From Skermanella pratensis (GTDB taxonomy: Bacteria > Pseudomonadota > Alphaproteobacteria > Azospirillales > Azospirillaceae), in assembly GCF_008843145.1 (NCBI RefSeq), contig NZ_CP030265.1:5387001-5451000 (forward strand): a stretch of 64,000 bases of DNA, given 5' to 3'. A program made the translations under genes and the position numbers. The stretch's first letter is position 1. Every line of letters begins with the position of its first letter. Shown here in pieces: positions 43,628-53,106 of this stretch. The notes below the pieces were generated by a model, which saw only the letters and a list, made by a program, of their open reading frames with translations, ran no database searches and was not told the DNA's origin.

Positions 43628-46113
43628 ATGCAGCGCGACAGGCAAGGCAGGGGGCGGCCGTTCGCCCCCATGGCGATGGGCATACTCCTGCTTCTCATGG
43701 GCCTCGCCCTGGCGGGCGGAGGCGTCTGGCTGATCGCCCTGGGCGGCTCCTGGTACTATGCCGTCGCCGGGGCGGCCCTTCTGCTCGCCGCCTTCCTCCT
43801 GTTCAGGAGGAACCCCGCGGCGCACTGGGTCTATGCCCTTTTGCTCCTGGGCACGCTGGCCTGGTCCCTGTGGGAGGTCGGATTCGACTGGTGGCCGCTG
43901 GCGGCGCGCGGGGCGGTCTTCGTCGTGGTCGGCCTGCTCCTGCTGCTGCCCTGGGTCACCCGCCCGCTGGGCGGCCGTTCCGGGGCCACCTCCCTGCCGC
44001 TGGCGGCGGCGCTCGCCGTGGCGGTCGTCGTCGCGGCCGTGTCCTGGTTCACCGATCCCCACCGGATCGAGGGGACCGCCCCGGGACCCCGCGCCGAAGC
44101 CCCGGCAAACCTGCCCGCCCCGGCGCCCGACATCCCGCCCGGCGAATGGCACGCCTACGGACGCACCGGTTACGGCCAGCGCTACTCCCCGCTCGACCAG
44201 ATCACGCCGGCCAACGTCTCCCAGCTCCAGGAGGCCTGGACCTACCACACCGGCGACCTGCGCGGCCGGCCCGGCGACCCGGAGGAAACCACCTTCCAGG
44301 TCACGCCGCTGAAGATCGGCAACCGCCTGTTCATCTGCACGCCGCACCAGCTCGTCATCGCCCTGGACGCCACCACCGGCGGGGAGATCTGGCGCTACGA
44401 TCCGGAGATCCGCGGCGACCTGGCGCTCCAGCACCTGACCTGCCGCGGCCTGTCCTACCATCCCGCGTCCGAGGAAACGGCCGCCGCCCCGGCTCCCGCC
44501 TCGCCCGCCCCGGCGGAGCCTGAGGATTCCCCGGTCCCGGACATGCCGGTCGCGGCCAACACCGCCCCGGAGACCGCCGACAACTGCCCCGCCCGCCTGT
44601 TCATGCCGACCGCCGACGGCAGGCTGATCGCCCTCAACCCCGAGGACGGCGCGATCTGCACTGCCTTCGGCGGCGGCACCGGGCAGATCGACCTGTGGCG
44701 CAACATGCCCAACGTCAAGCCGGGCTCCTATTACTCGACCTCCCCGGTGGTGGTCACCCGCGATCTCATCATCGTGGGCGGCACCGTCCTGGACAACGTT
44801 TCGGTCAACGAAGCCTCGGGCGTGATCCGAGCCTTCGACGTGAACACCGGCGATCTCGTCTGGGCCTGGGACTCCGGCGATCCGGACGACACGGCCCCAC
44901 CCCCTCCGGGCGAGACCTACACGCCCAGTTCGCCCAATTCCTGGTCGATCTCCGCGGTGGACGAGGGCCTTGGCCTGGTCTACATCCCCATGGGCAACCA
45001 GCCGCCCGACCAGTGGGGTGGCAACCGCAGTCCGGCGGTGGAGCGGTTCTCGTCCTCCGTCGTCGCCCTCGACCTCGCGACCGGGCAGGTGCGGTGGAAC
45101 TTCCAGACCGTCCACCACGACCTCTGGGACTACGACGTGCCGTCGCAGCCCAGCCTGATCGACCTGACCGTCAACGGGCAGACGGTGCCGGCTCTGGTCC
45201 AGCCGACCAAGCAGGGCGAGCTCTTCGTGCTCGACCGCCGCACCGGCGAGCCCGTCCTGCCGGTGACCGAGCAGCCCGCCCCCAGGGTGCCGCCGAGGGC
45301 GACCACACCGCCCCGACGCAGCCCGTCTCGGCGCTCTCCTACGATCCGCCGCCGCTGAGCGGCCGGGACATGTGGGGAGCCACCCTGTTCGACCAACTCG
45401 CCTGCCGCATCCAGTTCCACCGGCTGCGCTACGAGGGCCGCTATACCCCGCCCTCCACCGAGGGTTCCCTGATCTATCCCGGCAATTTCGGCGTGTTCAA
45501 CTGGGGCAGCATCGCGGTCGATCCCCAGCGCCGGATCGCCTTCACGACGCCCACATACCTCGCCTTCGTATCCCAGCTGATTCCGCGGGAGGACGACACG
45601 ACCCTCTATGTCCAGGGCGAGAACCGGCCGGAATACAGCCTGCCGGCGCTCAACGAGAATTTCGGCGCGCCCTTCGCGGTCAAGCTGGCCCCGTTCGTCT
45701 CCGTCCTCGGGCTGCCCTGCCAGGCTCCCCCCTGGGGCTATGTCTCGGCGGCCGACCTGACCACCGGCGAGATCGTCTGGAAGCACAAGAACGGCACGGT
45801 CCGCGACGCCTCGCCCCTGCCGCTGCCCTTCGCGATGGGCGTGCCCAATTTGGGCGGTCCGATCATGACGGCCGGCGGCGTCGCCTTCCTGTCGGGCACC
45901 ATCGACTATTACGTGCGCGGCTACGACGTGACCACCGGCGAGCAGCTTTGGGAAAGCCGCCTGCCGGCCGGCGGCCAGGCGACACCCATGACCTATCTGG
46001 GCGAGGACGGCCGCCAATACCTGCTGGTCGCCGCCGGCGGCCACGGCTCGCTGGGCACCAAGGCCGGCGACAGCGTCATCGCCTACACCTTGCCACCGGA
46101 CGGTCTCCCATAG
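43628..46113 (+). pseudogene. gcd: membrane-bound PQQ-dependent glucose dehydrogenase, frameshifted
   Basis: If one base is restored, the product is about 828 residues, close to the 800 of Gcd. Five N-terminal membrane segments (about 15-140) anchor it, and a periplasmic eight-bladed PQQ propeller follows. Blocks seen are YGRTGYGQRYSPLDQITPANVSQL, IYIPMGNQPPDQWGG-type, VHHDLWDYDVPSQPSL and GELFVLDRRTGEPV. After the shift come DMWGATLFDQLACRIQFHRLRYEGRYTPPS and YYVRGYDVTTGEQLW. The shift is a single missing C in the run at 45279-45283. Upstream of it the frame would end at 45358; the remainder is intact to the TAG. Either a recent mutation or a homopolymer error. An active enzyme oxidises glucose to gluconolactone and feeds ubiquinone. 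Confidence 0.88.
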
Positions 46114-46131
46114 GGACTCCCATAAGAGGGT

Positions 46132-46163
46132 AAAGCAGGGGCTCGACGCTCAACCCCTGCTTT
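46132..46163. terminator. bidirectional terminator between gcd and the E1 gene
   Basis: Perfect 10-bp inverted repeat AAAGCAGGGG / CCCCTGCTTT with a 12-base loop between two convergent genes. A and T runs at either end are short (3), but the position and symmetry support use in both directions. Confidence 0.7.
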
Positions 46164-46186
46164 CACCGCATCACTGTGTCACCGCG

Positions 46187-48610
46187 TCATCGCGATATCG
46201 TATGGAGATGCCGGATCGGCCGGCCGGCCGCGGTAGCCTGGGCCGCCAGCACGATGCCCTGGGCGTCGATGCCGAAATGCCGGTACAGGTCGGCGATGGT
46301 GCCGGTCTGGCCGAAATGCTCGACGCCCAGCGCCCGCGTCCGATGGCCGTGGACCGATCCCAGCCAGCCCAACGTGGCGGGATGCCCGTCGATCACCGTC
46401 ACGATGCCGCAGTTCGACGGCACGCCGTCCAGCAGCCGCTCGATATGCGACCGGGCATGCACCAGCCCGCGCTCCCGCGCCCGCTGGGCGGCGCTCCAGC
46501 CGCCGTGCAGCCGGTCGGCCGAGGTGATGGCGAGCAGTCCCACGTCGCGCCGGTCCTCGGCCATCAGCCCGACGGCCTCGATCGCCTCGGGCGCCACGGC
46601 GCCGGTATAGGCCACCACGACCTGGCAGTTCGGCCCCGGCCGCCGCATCCAGTAGGCGCCGTCGATGATGTCCTGCCGAAGCTCCGGCACCATGTCCCGG
46701 CCCGGCTGCTCCAGCGTGCGCGACGACAGGCGCAGATAGACGGCACCGCCGATCTCGTCCCTCAGCCAGTTCCGCTCGTTCGGCTGGCCCTCGCCGTTGC
46801 GCTGCATGTAGTCGAAGGCCCAGCGCATGATGACGCCCAGCTCGTCCACGAAAGCCGGCTCGAAATAGGCCAGCCCGTCCTGCGCCATGCCGACCAGCGG
46901 CGTCCCGATCGACTGGTGCGCGCCGCCTTCGGGCGCCAGCGTGACGCCGGCCGGCGTCGCCACCAGCATGAACCGGGCATCCTGGTAGCAGGCATAGTTC
47001 ATCGCGTCGGCGCCGCGATAGATGAACGGGTCGTACACCGTGCCGATCGGCAGCAGCCGTTCCCCGAACACCGAATGGGACAGCCCCAGCGCCGACAGCA
47101 TGGTGAACAGGTTCGCCTCGGCGATGCCCAGCTCGAAATGCTGCCCCTCCGGCGAGAAGTCCCAGCTATAGGTGGACGGAATGCGCTCCTTTTTGAACAG
47201 GTCGGCCATGGCCTCCTTGGCGAACAGCCCGCGCCGGTTCACCCAGGACCCCAGGTTGGTCGACACCGTCACGTCGGGCGCCGTCGTCACGATGCGCTCC
47301 GCCAGCCCCTCCTTCGTCCGCCCCAACTCGTTCATGATCAGGCCGAACCCCGCCTGGGTGGACAGCGCCTTCTGCGCGGGCACGACCAAAGCCTCCGGCA
47401 CCGGAACCACCGGGGCCGAATACCGCCGCGGCCCCTTGGCGAAGAACGGCACGCCGTCCAGGAACGCCGACAGCCGGTCCTCGCCGATCCCCAGCCCCTC
47501 GAAGCGGTCCCACTCGTGCCCCGGCCGGATGTTCAGGCCGTCCCGGAACGACTCCATCTGCGCCGGCGTCAGCAGCCCCGCATGGTTGTCCTTATGGCCA
47601 GCCAGCGGCAGCCCGAACCCCTTGACCGTATAGGCGATGAAGCACATCGGCCGGTCATGCCGCCGCGCCGCTTCGAAAGCCTCCAGCAGGGACGGCAGGT
47701 CGTGGCCGCCCAGGTTGCCCATCAGGTCAGCCAATTCCCCGTCGGAGCGCCGCTCGATCAGCCGGGACACGGGTCCCTGGTCGCCCAGGTCGTCCATCAG
47801 CCGCCGGCGCCACGCGGCACCGCCCTGGAAGGTCAGGGCCGAATAGAGCTGGTTCGGGCAGGTGTCGATCCATTCCCGCAGCCGGTCGCCGCCCTCCTCG
47901 CGGAACGCCTCCCGCATCAGCCGGCCGTGCTTCAGGATCACGACGTCCCAGCCAAAGTTGCGGAAGATGCCTTCCAGCCGTTCCCACAGCCCTTCGCGGA
48001 TCACCGCGTCCAGGCTCTGCCTGTTGTAGTCGACGATCCACCAGGTATTGCGCAGGCCGTGCTTCCAGCCTTCCAGCAGCGCCTCGAAGATGTTGCCCTC
48101 GTCCATCTCGGCATCGCCGATCAGGGCGACCATGCGCCCCTCCGGGATCGAAGGGGCCCAGTCCCTGGCCTTCAGGTAATCCTGGACCAGCGAGGCGAAC
48201 AGCGTCTGGGCGACGCCCATGCCCACCGACCCGGTCGAGAAATCGACGTCGTCCACATCCTTGGTCCGCGACGGATAGCTCTGCGCACCCTTGTAGCCCC
48301 GGAAATTCTCCAGCTTTTCGCGCGTCTGGTTGCCCATCAGGTACTGGATCGCGTGGAAGATCGGGCTGGCGTGCGGCTTGACCGCGACCCGGTCCTCCGG
48401 CCGCAGCGCCGCGAAATACAGCGCCGTCATGATCGTCGCCAGGGAAGCCGACGAAGCCTGGTGCCCGCCTACCTTCAGCCCGTCCTGGTTGGGCCTGACA
48501 TGGTTGGCATTGTGGATCGTCCATGACGCCAGCCAGAGGATCTTGCGCTCCAGCTCGCGCAGGCATTCGACGGTATCGGCATCGTGTTCGATGGTCGTTG
48601 AGTCAACCAT
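46187..48610 (-). CDS. 2-oxoacid dehydrogenase E1 (AceE/MdeB-like, transketolase fold)
   Basis: 807 residues. Thiamine-diphosphate-dependent homodimeric E1, related to pyruvate dehydrogenase AceE. The ThDP motif is GDAEMDEGNIFEALLEGWKHGLRNTWWIVDYN (GDG-like start). The substrate histidine region is KPHASPIFHAIQYLMG, and a pyrimidine domain has FELGIAEANLFTMLSALGLS. Shorter than AceE of enterobacteria. Start is the ATG with a GGGAAGCGAAGCGGA stretch upstream. It is divergent from an Lrp/AsnC regulator, an arrangement also seen for MdeB-type alpha-ketobutyrate dehydrogenase. Amino-acid-derived 2-oxoacids are therefore plausible substrates besides pyruvate. No E2 or E3 genes adjoin. Confidence 0.85.
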   Translation of the reverse strand: MVDSTTIEHDADTVECLRELERKILWLASWTIHNANHVRPNQDGLKVGGHQASSASLATIMTALYFAALRPEDRVAVKPHASPIFHAIQYLMGNQTREKLENFRGYKGAQSYPSRTKDVDDVDFSTGSVGMGVAQTLFASLVQDYLKARDWAPSIPEGRMVALIGDAEMDEGNIFEALLEGWKHGLRNTWWIVDYNRQSLDAVIREGLWERLEGIFRNFGWDVVILKHGRLMREAFREEGGDRLREWIDTCPNQLYSALTFQGGAAWRRRLMDDLGDQGPVSRLIERRSDGELADLMGNLGGHDLPSLLEAFEAARRHDRPMCFIAYTVKGFGLPLAGHKDNHAGLLTPAQMESFRDGLNIRPGHEWDRFEGLGIGEDRLSAFLDGVPFFAKGPRRYSAPVVPVPEALVVPAQKALSTQAGFGLIMNELGRTKEGLAERIVTTAPDVTVSTNLGSWVNRRGLFAKEAMADLFKKERIPSTYSWDFSPEGQHFELGIAEANLFTMLSALGLSHSVFGERLLPIGTVYDPFIYRGADAMNYACYQDARFMLVATPAGVTLAPEGGAHQSIGTPLVGMAQDGLAYFEPAFVDELGVIMRWAFDYMQRNGEGQPNERNWLRDEIGGAVYLRLSSRTLEQPGRDMVPELRQDIIDGAYWMRRPGPNCQVVVAYTGAVAPEAIEAVGLMAEDRRDVGLLAITSADRLHGGWSAAQRARERGLVHARSHIERLLDGVPSNCGIVTVIDGHPATLGWLGSVHGHRTRALGVEHFGQTGTIADLYRHFGIDAQGIVLAAQATAAGRPIRHLHTISR

Positions 48611-48704
48611 TTCCGCTTCGCTTCCCAGGATGAGGACAAGCCGTGACCATAACACCGGCGCCCGGGCAAATGGTTGCGAACTGCGCTGCCCGATGCCATG
48701 ATTT

Positions 48705-48719
48705 TGGCACCCAATGCCA
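48705..48719. promoter_or_regulatory. candidate Lrp-type operator in divergent promoter region
   Basis: A 15-base palindrome TGGCA-N5-TGCCA lies in the 134-base gap between the E1 and Lrp genes. Further half-sites (GATGCCAT at 48692, AATGCCA at 48744) are spaced at roughly helical multiples. Lrp/AsnC proteins bind 15-base palindromes in arrays at divergent promoters; assignment to this regulator is inference. Confidence 0.5.
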
Positions 48720-48744
48720 TGACAAAGCATTTTCGCGCCATCCA

Positions 48745-49227
48745 ATGCCAAAGCCCAGCCTCGACGCCATCGACCGGAAGATCCTCGCCCGCCTCCAGAA
48801 GGACGGCCGGATCGCCAACAACGACCTCGCCTCCGCCATCGGCCTGTCGCCCTCGCCCTGCCTGCGCCGGGTCAAGGCGCTGGAGGAGAGCGGGGTGATC
48901 CGTACCTACGTGGCGCTGGTCGATCCCTCGACCGTCGACCTTCCGGTAAACGTGTTCGTCAGCGTCACCCTGGAAAAGCAGATCGAAGAACGCCTCGACG
49001 CTTTCGAAGCCGCGATCATGCATCGGCCGGAAGTGCTGGAGTGCTACCTGATGACGGGAGAAGCCGATTACCTGCTCCGCGTAGTCGTTCCCGACCTTGC
49101 GGCCTACGAACACTTCCTCAAGACCCACCTGACCCGAATACCCGGCGTCTCCAGCATAAAATCAAGCTTCGCGTTGAAACAGGTGCGCTACGAGACTGCA
49201 TTGCCGCTCCATCACCTGCCTGCGTAA
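48745..49227 (+). CDS. Lrp/AsnC-family transcriptional regulator
   Basis: 160 residues, exact family size. N-terminal winged HTH (LDAIDRKILARLQKDGRIANNDLASAIGLSPSPCLRRVKALEESGVI) and C-terminal RAM ligand-binding domain (VNVFVSVTLEK ... VLECYLMTGEADYLLRVVVPDLAAYEHFL). Start chosen at the ATG giving this length; an upstream ATG would extend into the operator region. Probably senses an amino acid and controls the divergent E1 gene and itself. The second intron cassette starts 13 bases after its stop. Confidence 0.93.
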   Translation: MPKPSLDAIDRKILARLQKDGRIANNDLASAIGLSPSPCLRRVKALEESGVIRTYVALVDPSTVDLPVNVFVSVTLEKQIEERLDAFEAAIMHRPEVLECYLMTGEADYLLRVVVPDLAAYEHFLKTHLTRIPGVSSIKSSFALKQVRYETALPLHHLPA

Positions 49228-49618
49228 GTTCCAAGGGTTATTGGCCACAGATGCACGCAGAGAGCGCCGGGAGACCGGCAAGGAGTAGCGGGTGAAAGTC
49301 CTGTACGGTGAAGGAGTAGCGACCCACACCGGCCCCGAGTCATGCGGCGGCGGTCGCGAGGCCGCCGGCGAAGCGTTGACAGGGGAGCGCATAGGCCAGC
49401 CATTGAGCCGCGTAAGAATCTCGATCCCGGATGCCGACAGGGTTCTGTGCCTGGAAGGCGATACGGCGGGGCGCGTCATGCGAGCACCCCGGCGGTCCGG
49501 CGTGGTCAGAGACCCTGGCATGTGCGGACGCTCCTTGCGCGGGAACCGGGAGATCTTCGGCGTGACCAGGGGCCGATGGCCGTCTGGTCCGCACCGGGAA
49601 GGCGAGGAGCCGTAGCCG

Positions 49619-51142
49619 GTGACGCACGCGCCGAAGAGGTCAGACCCATCCATAGTACCTGTGAAGCCGGCGAACGCGGACGCGGAGCCGGTGGAGGGAA
49701 GGGGTGGGGCCGAGGGGAATGCGTCTCCGCCGCACACGGGCCGGGCTCAGGACCGGGCCCCCGTGCTCTCGGGGCTGGAGCGCATACGTCAAGCGGCACG
49801 GGAGCGAAAGGAGGAGCGGTTCACCACCCTTCTGACGCACGTGGATACCGACCTGCTGCGCTTTGCCTATCGGGCATTGAAGCGGGACGCGGCACCGGGT
49901 GTGGACGGAATGACGTGGCGGGAGTACGCGGAGGGGCTGGAGGAACGGCTGGCGGACCTGAAGGACCGCGTGCATTCCGGCCGCTACCGGGCGCACCCGT
50001 CACGCCGGCATGTCATCCCCAAGCCGGACGGCCGGATGCGGCCGCTCGGGATCGCGGCGCTGGAGGACAAGATCGTCCAGCGGGCGCTGGTGGAGGTGCT
50101 GAACGCCATCTACGAGGAAGACTTCCTCGGCTTCTCCTACGGCTTCCGGCCGGGACGGGGGCAGCACGACGCGCTCGACGCGTTGGCGGTGGCGATCGGC
50201 GAGTGCCGGGTGAACTGGATCCTGGATGCCGATATCCGGGCGTTCTTCGACAGCATCGACCACACCTGGATGATGCGGTTCCTGGAACACCGGATCGGCG
50301 ATGCCCGCGTCCTGCGGCTGATCCGCAAGTGGCTGACGGTCGGCGTGGTGGACGAGACGGGGAAACGGCAGCCGGCGACGGCCGGCAGCCCGCAAGGGGC
50401 GGTGGCATCGCCACTGCTGGCCAACGTCTATCTCCACTACGTCTACGACCTGTGGGTCCGGCAGTGGCGCCAGCGCCACGCGACCGGGACCATGGTCGTG
50501 GTGCGCTACGCCGACGACACCGTCGTCGGGTTCGAGCACCGGTCGGACGCCGAGCGGTTCCTCGCGGACTTGCGGGAGCGCCTGGCGCGGTTCGCCCTGG
50601 AACTGAACGCCGACAAGACCCGCCTGATCGAGTTCGGCCGGCAGGCACAGGCCGACCGGGCCAAGCGCGGCGCGGGAAAACCGGAGACCTTCGACTTCCT
50701 GGGCTTCACCCACATCTGTGGGCGGTCCCGGCGTGGCGGCTTCCTGCTGCGACGCCAGACCCGGCGCCAGCGCAAGCAGGCCAAGCTCAAGGAAATCAAG
50801 GAGGAACTCCGGCGGCGCTGGCACCAGGGCATCCCGGAGCAAGGCCGGTGGCTGGGACAGGTGATGAGCGGCTTCTACGCCTACTTCGCCGTCCCGACCA
50901 ACTACCGGGCCCTTGCCAACCTGCGCTACCATGTCGGCGTCCTGTGGATGAGGGCGCTGCGTCGGCGCAGCCAGAAGGACAAGACACCGTGGGACAAACT
51001 CACGCGCCTTGCCGATCACTGGCTGCCACGGCCGCGCATCATTCATCCCTGGCCCGGAAACCGCTTCCGCGTCAAACACCCAAGGTGGGAGCCGGATGCC
51101 TTAATCGGGCACGTCCGGTTCTGTGCGGGGGGCGCCCGGTAA
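49619..51142 (+). CDS. ltrA: group II intron reverse transcriptase/maturase (copy B)
   Basis: 507 residues, same protein as the minus-strand copy: RT core with YADD at 297-300, maturase domain, no HNH endonuclase zinc motif. GTG start with GAGGAG upstream. An intact frame in both copies with no differences in the protein suggests recent retrohoming, or gene conversion between the inverted copies. Confidence 0.93.
   Translation: MTHAPKRSDPSIVPVKPANADAEPVEGRGGAEGNASPPHTGRAQDRAPVLSGLERIRQAARERKEERFTTLLTHVDTDLLRFAYRALKRDAAPGVDGMTWREYAEGLEERLADLKDRVHSGRYRAHPSRRHVIPKPDGRMRPLGIAALEDKIVQRALVEVLNAIYEEDFLGFSYGFRPGRGQHDALDALAVAIGECRVNWILDADIRAFFDSIDHTWMMRFLEHRIGDARVLRLIRKWLTVGVVDETGKRQPATAGSPQGAVASPLLANVYLHYVYDLWVRQWRQRHATGTMVVVRYADDTVVGFEHRSDAERFLADLRERLARFALELNADKTRLIEFGRQAQADRAKRGAGKPETFDFLGFTHICGRSRRGGFLLRRQTRRQRKQAKLKEIKEELRRRWHQGIPEQGRWLGQVMSGFYAYFAVPTNYRALANLRYHVGVLWMRALRRRSQKDKTPWDKLTRLADHWLPRPRIIHPWPGNRFRVKHPRWEPDALIGHVRFCAGGAR
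51089..51121 (+). ncRNA. group II intron domain V (copy B)
   Basis: 33 bases GAGCCGGATGCC ... GGCACGTCCGGTTC with the closing helix and internal AGC-type catalytic triad region replaced by GCC/GGC pairing as read. Located inside the last codons of the maturase frame, followed by a GC-rich domain VI-like hairpin. Confidence 0.8.
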
Positions 51143-51235
51143 CGGGCGTCCCTACCGCGATTGGGCGCAGATAGGTCCTGAAAAACCATCTGCGCCCATC
51201 TGCGTTCATCTGTGGCCAAGTCTTTCAGGCTTGTT

Positions 51236-51964
51236 TCAGCTGGAAAGCCCGACAGGATCGCCGACACCCAATCCCAACACCGTATCCGCCCGGCCCTGGT
51301 TGACCGCGATCTCGGCGAGGCCGTTGGAGTTCCCGTACCAGAAGGGTTCGCCCGGCGGGACGGCGCCGAATGTGCGGGCGCGGGCGATGCGCCGGCCGGC
51401 CGCCGTCAGCACGGCGTCGGCCGGGAGCGTCGAGGCGCGCAGGCCGGTCATGGCGTTGCCGTAGACGTCGATATAGACGACCTGCGCCAAGTCGTCGGGC
51501 CAGTCGGGGCGGCGGACCCGCTCCACCGGGACCGGCGTCCCGGGAACCAGTCCGCCCAGCGCCAGGCCGGCGGCCACCGGGGCGAACAGGTCGCGGCCGT
51601 GGAAGCTGGCCGACAGGCGCTCCGGCCGCCAGTCGATCGCCCAGGCCTCCACCGAGGCGGCGCGGCGCATCACCAGTTCGAACAAGCCGTTGTCCGGCCC
51701 GACATACCAGCGGCCGTCGGCCCGCACGGCCAGCGGCAGGCGGTCGGTCCCGACGCCGGGATCGACGACCCCGAGCAGCACGCCGCCCTGCGGCACGGCG
51801 ACGCAATAGGCGGCGAGCAGGTAGGCGCAGGGATAGGGTTGGAAGGCGGGCGCGTCCGCGAACAGGTCGATCACCGGCACCCCCGGCGCCCGGCCTGCCA
51901 GCACCGCCTTCACCTGTCCGGTATAGGGTCCGGACAACCCGAAATCGGTAAACAAAACAATCAT
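51236..51964 (-). CDS. SAM hydroxide adenosyltransferase (DUF62, chlorinase/fluorinase-like)
   Basis: 242 residues, starting MIVLFTDFGLSGPYTGQVKAVL with GGGGGAACC upstream; a longer frame lacks homology. SAM-binding and family features are LLGVVDPGVGTDRLPLAV, VGPDNGLFELVMRR and ASFHGRDLFAPVAAGLA. The C-terminal part carries VYIDVYGNAMTGLRAS and FWYGNSNGLAEIAVNQGRA. Most bacterial members hydrolyse S-adenosylmethionine to adenosine and methionine rather than halogenate. The FHGRDLF segment holds the Arg-Asp-x conserved in hydrolases. Divergent from the metal ABC operon. Confidence 0.88.
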   Translation of the reverse strand: MIVLFTDFGLSGPYTGQVKAVLAGRAPGVPVIDLFADAPAFQPYPCAYLLAAYCVAVPQGGVLLGVVDPGVGTDRLPLAVRADGRWYVGPDNGLFELVMRRAASVEAWAIDWRPERLSASFHGRDLFAPVAAGLALGGLVPGTPVPVERVRRPDWPDDLAQVVYIDVYGNAMTGLRASTLPADAVLTAAGRRIARARTFGAVPPGEPFWYGNSNGLAEIAVNQGRADTVLGLGVGDPVGLSS

Positions 51965-52080
51965 CGTGCTGGTTCCCCCATTAAGAAACCTCAGAGGTAT
52001 ACTTGCAAATTCGAGAATCCATGGCATATCCTTTTTCAAGCACTTCACAAGAACAAATAAATCACGGGACCTGTCAATAT

Positions 52081-52092
52081 GAACACCTGTTC
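52081..52092. promoter_or_regulatory. palindromic site upstream of metal ABC operon
   Basis: GAACA-CC-TGTTC, a 12-base perfect palindrome ending 30 bases before the binding-protein ATG, in an AT-rich promoter region. Position fits an operator for a metal-responsive repressor, but the sequence is not a match I can assign to Fur, Mur, Zur or MntR. Confidence 0.35.
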
Positions 52093-52122
52093 AATATCGA
52101 ATTACGGTGGAGGCATACAGTG

Positions 52123-53106
52123 ATGGCCCTGGTTTCCAGACGGTTGTTCGTGCTGGCGATCCTGTGCCTCGCCCTCTACCCGATCGCTTCGCCCGGCACG
52201 GCGCGAGCCGCCGGCCAGCCCTTCGCCGCCGTCACCACCACGTCGCAGGTGGCGGACCTGGTGCGCGAGATCGCGGGCGGGCGGGCCGAGGTTTCCAGCC
52301 TGATGGGCGAAGGGGTCGATCCGCACACCTACAAGCTGACCCGGTCCGACGTGGCGCGGATCGCCGGGGCCGACGTCGTGTTCTACAGCGGCCTGCACCT
52401 GGAGGGGAAGATCATCGACGCGCTGACCCGCGTCGCCGGCTCCGGCAAGCCGGTCCACGCCGTCGCCGAGGCGGTCCCGGCCGACCGGCTGCTGACGCCC
52501 GAAGGGTTCGACGGCAACCCGGACCCGCATGTCTGGATGGACGTGGCCGTGTGGACCCATGCGCTGCACTCGGTGCGCGACGCGCTGGCGGCGTTCGATC
52601 CCGAAGGTGCCGCGCTTTACCGCGCCAACGCGGCGGACCTGTCCCGGCGGTTCGAGCGGCTGGACGCCTATGCCCGGTCGGTGCTGGGGGACATCCCGGA
52701 GCAGGCCCGCGTCCTGGTCACCGCCCACGACGCCTTCAACTACCTGGGCCGCGCCTACGGGCTGGAGGTGCGCGGCATCCAGGGCATCAGCACGGAGTCG
52801 GAGGCCGGGCTGCGCGAGATAGAGGAACTGGTCGACCTGCTGGTCACCCGCCGGATCGCCGCCGTCTTCGTCGAGACCAGCGTTTCGGAGCGCAACATCC
52901 GGGCGCTGATCGACGGTGCCGCCGCGCGCGGCCACGAGGTCGTGATCGGCGGCGCGCTGTATTCGGACGCGATGGGCGCGCCCGGCACTTATGAAGGGAC
53001 CTATGTCGGCATGATCGACCACAACGTGACGACCATCGCCCGCGCGCTGGGCGGAGCCCCGCCGGCCGGCGGGTTCGACGGCCGTCTCGCGGCCCTGGGG
53101 CGGTGA
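52123..53106 (+). CDS. Mn/Zn ABC transporter substrate-binding protein (cluster 9, TroA/MntA-like)
   Basis: 327 residues with signal peptide ([22 protein letters not shown]). Cluster A-I metal site: His in [11 protein letters not shown] and His in [10 protein letters not shown]. Glu follows in [15 protein letters not shown] and Asp in GALYSDAMG. The long His-rich loop typical of ZnuA is absent, which favours manganese (or iron) over zinc. Start ATG with GGAGG upstream; a GTG three bases earlier is possible. First gene of a complete four-gene importer with ATPase and two permeases. Confidence 0.9.
   Translation: MALVSRRLFVLAILCLALYPIASPGTARAAGQPFAAVTTTSQVADLVREIAGGRAEVSSLMGEGVDPHTYKLTRSDVARIAGADVVFYSGLHLEGKIIDALTRVAGSGKPVHAVAEAVPADRLLTPEGFDGNPDPHVWMDVAVWTHALHSVRDALAAFDPEGAALYRANAADLSRRFERLDAYARSVLGDIPEQARVLVTAHDAFNYLGRAYGLEVRGIQGISTESEAGLREIEELVDLLVTRRIAAVFVETSVSERNIRALIDGAAARGHEVVIGGALYSDAMGAPGTYEGTYVGMIDHNVTTIARALGGAPPAGGFDGRLAALGR

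Larger units (their letters stand above)
49244..51166 (+). mobile_element. group II intron, copy B (1923 bp shared block)
   Basis: Inverted duplicate of 24632-26554 with equal length. The first 375 bases before the maturase frame hold ribozyme domains I-III, including GGGTGAAAGTCCTGTACGG near the 5' end. The likely splice ends lie near GAGCGCC (49262) and CCCTAC (about 51155); they cannot be fixed without exon data. Inserted just after the Lrp gene, outside any coding sequence. Confidence 0.82.
49241..51219 (+). mobile_element. cassette B: inverted CACAGATG repeats enclosing only the group II intron
   Basis: Arms 49241-49261 (TTGGCCACAGATGCACG...) and 51199-51219 (complement of TTGGCCACAGATGAACG...) are 21-base inverted repeats with a single difference. 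Compared with cassette A the intron is the same, but between the intron end and the right arm there are only about 30 bases (GCGCAGATAGG..., CCATCTGCGCC) instead of the GxxExxY gene. Supports the view that the arms are a dispersed repeat unit into which the intron inserts, or which moves with different cargo. Confidence 0.6.

Noticed and set aside
52081-52092. GAAC-N4-GTTC palindrome as a LexA box
   Set aside because: That form is the Gram-positive consensus; alphaproteobacterial LexA uses GTTC-N7-GTTC, and the downstream genes are metal transport.
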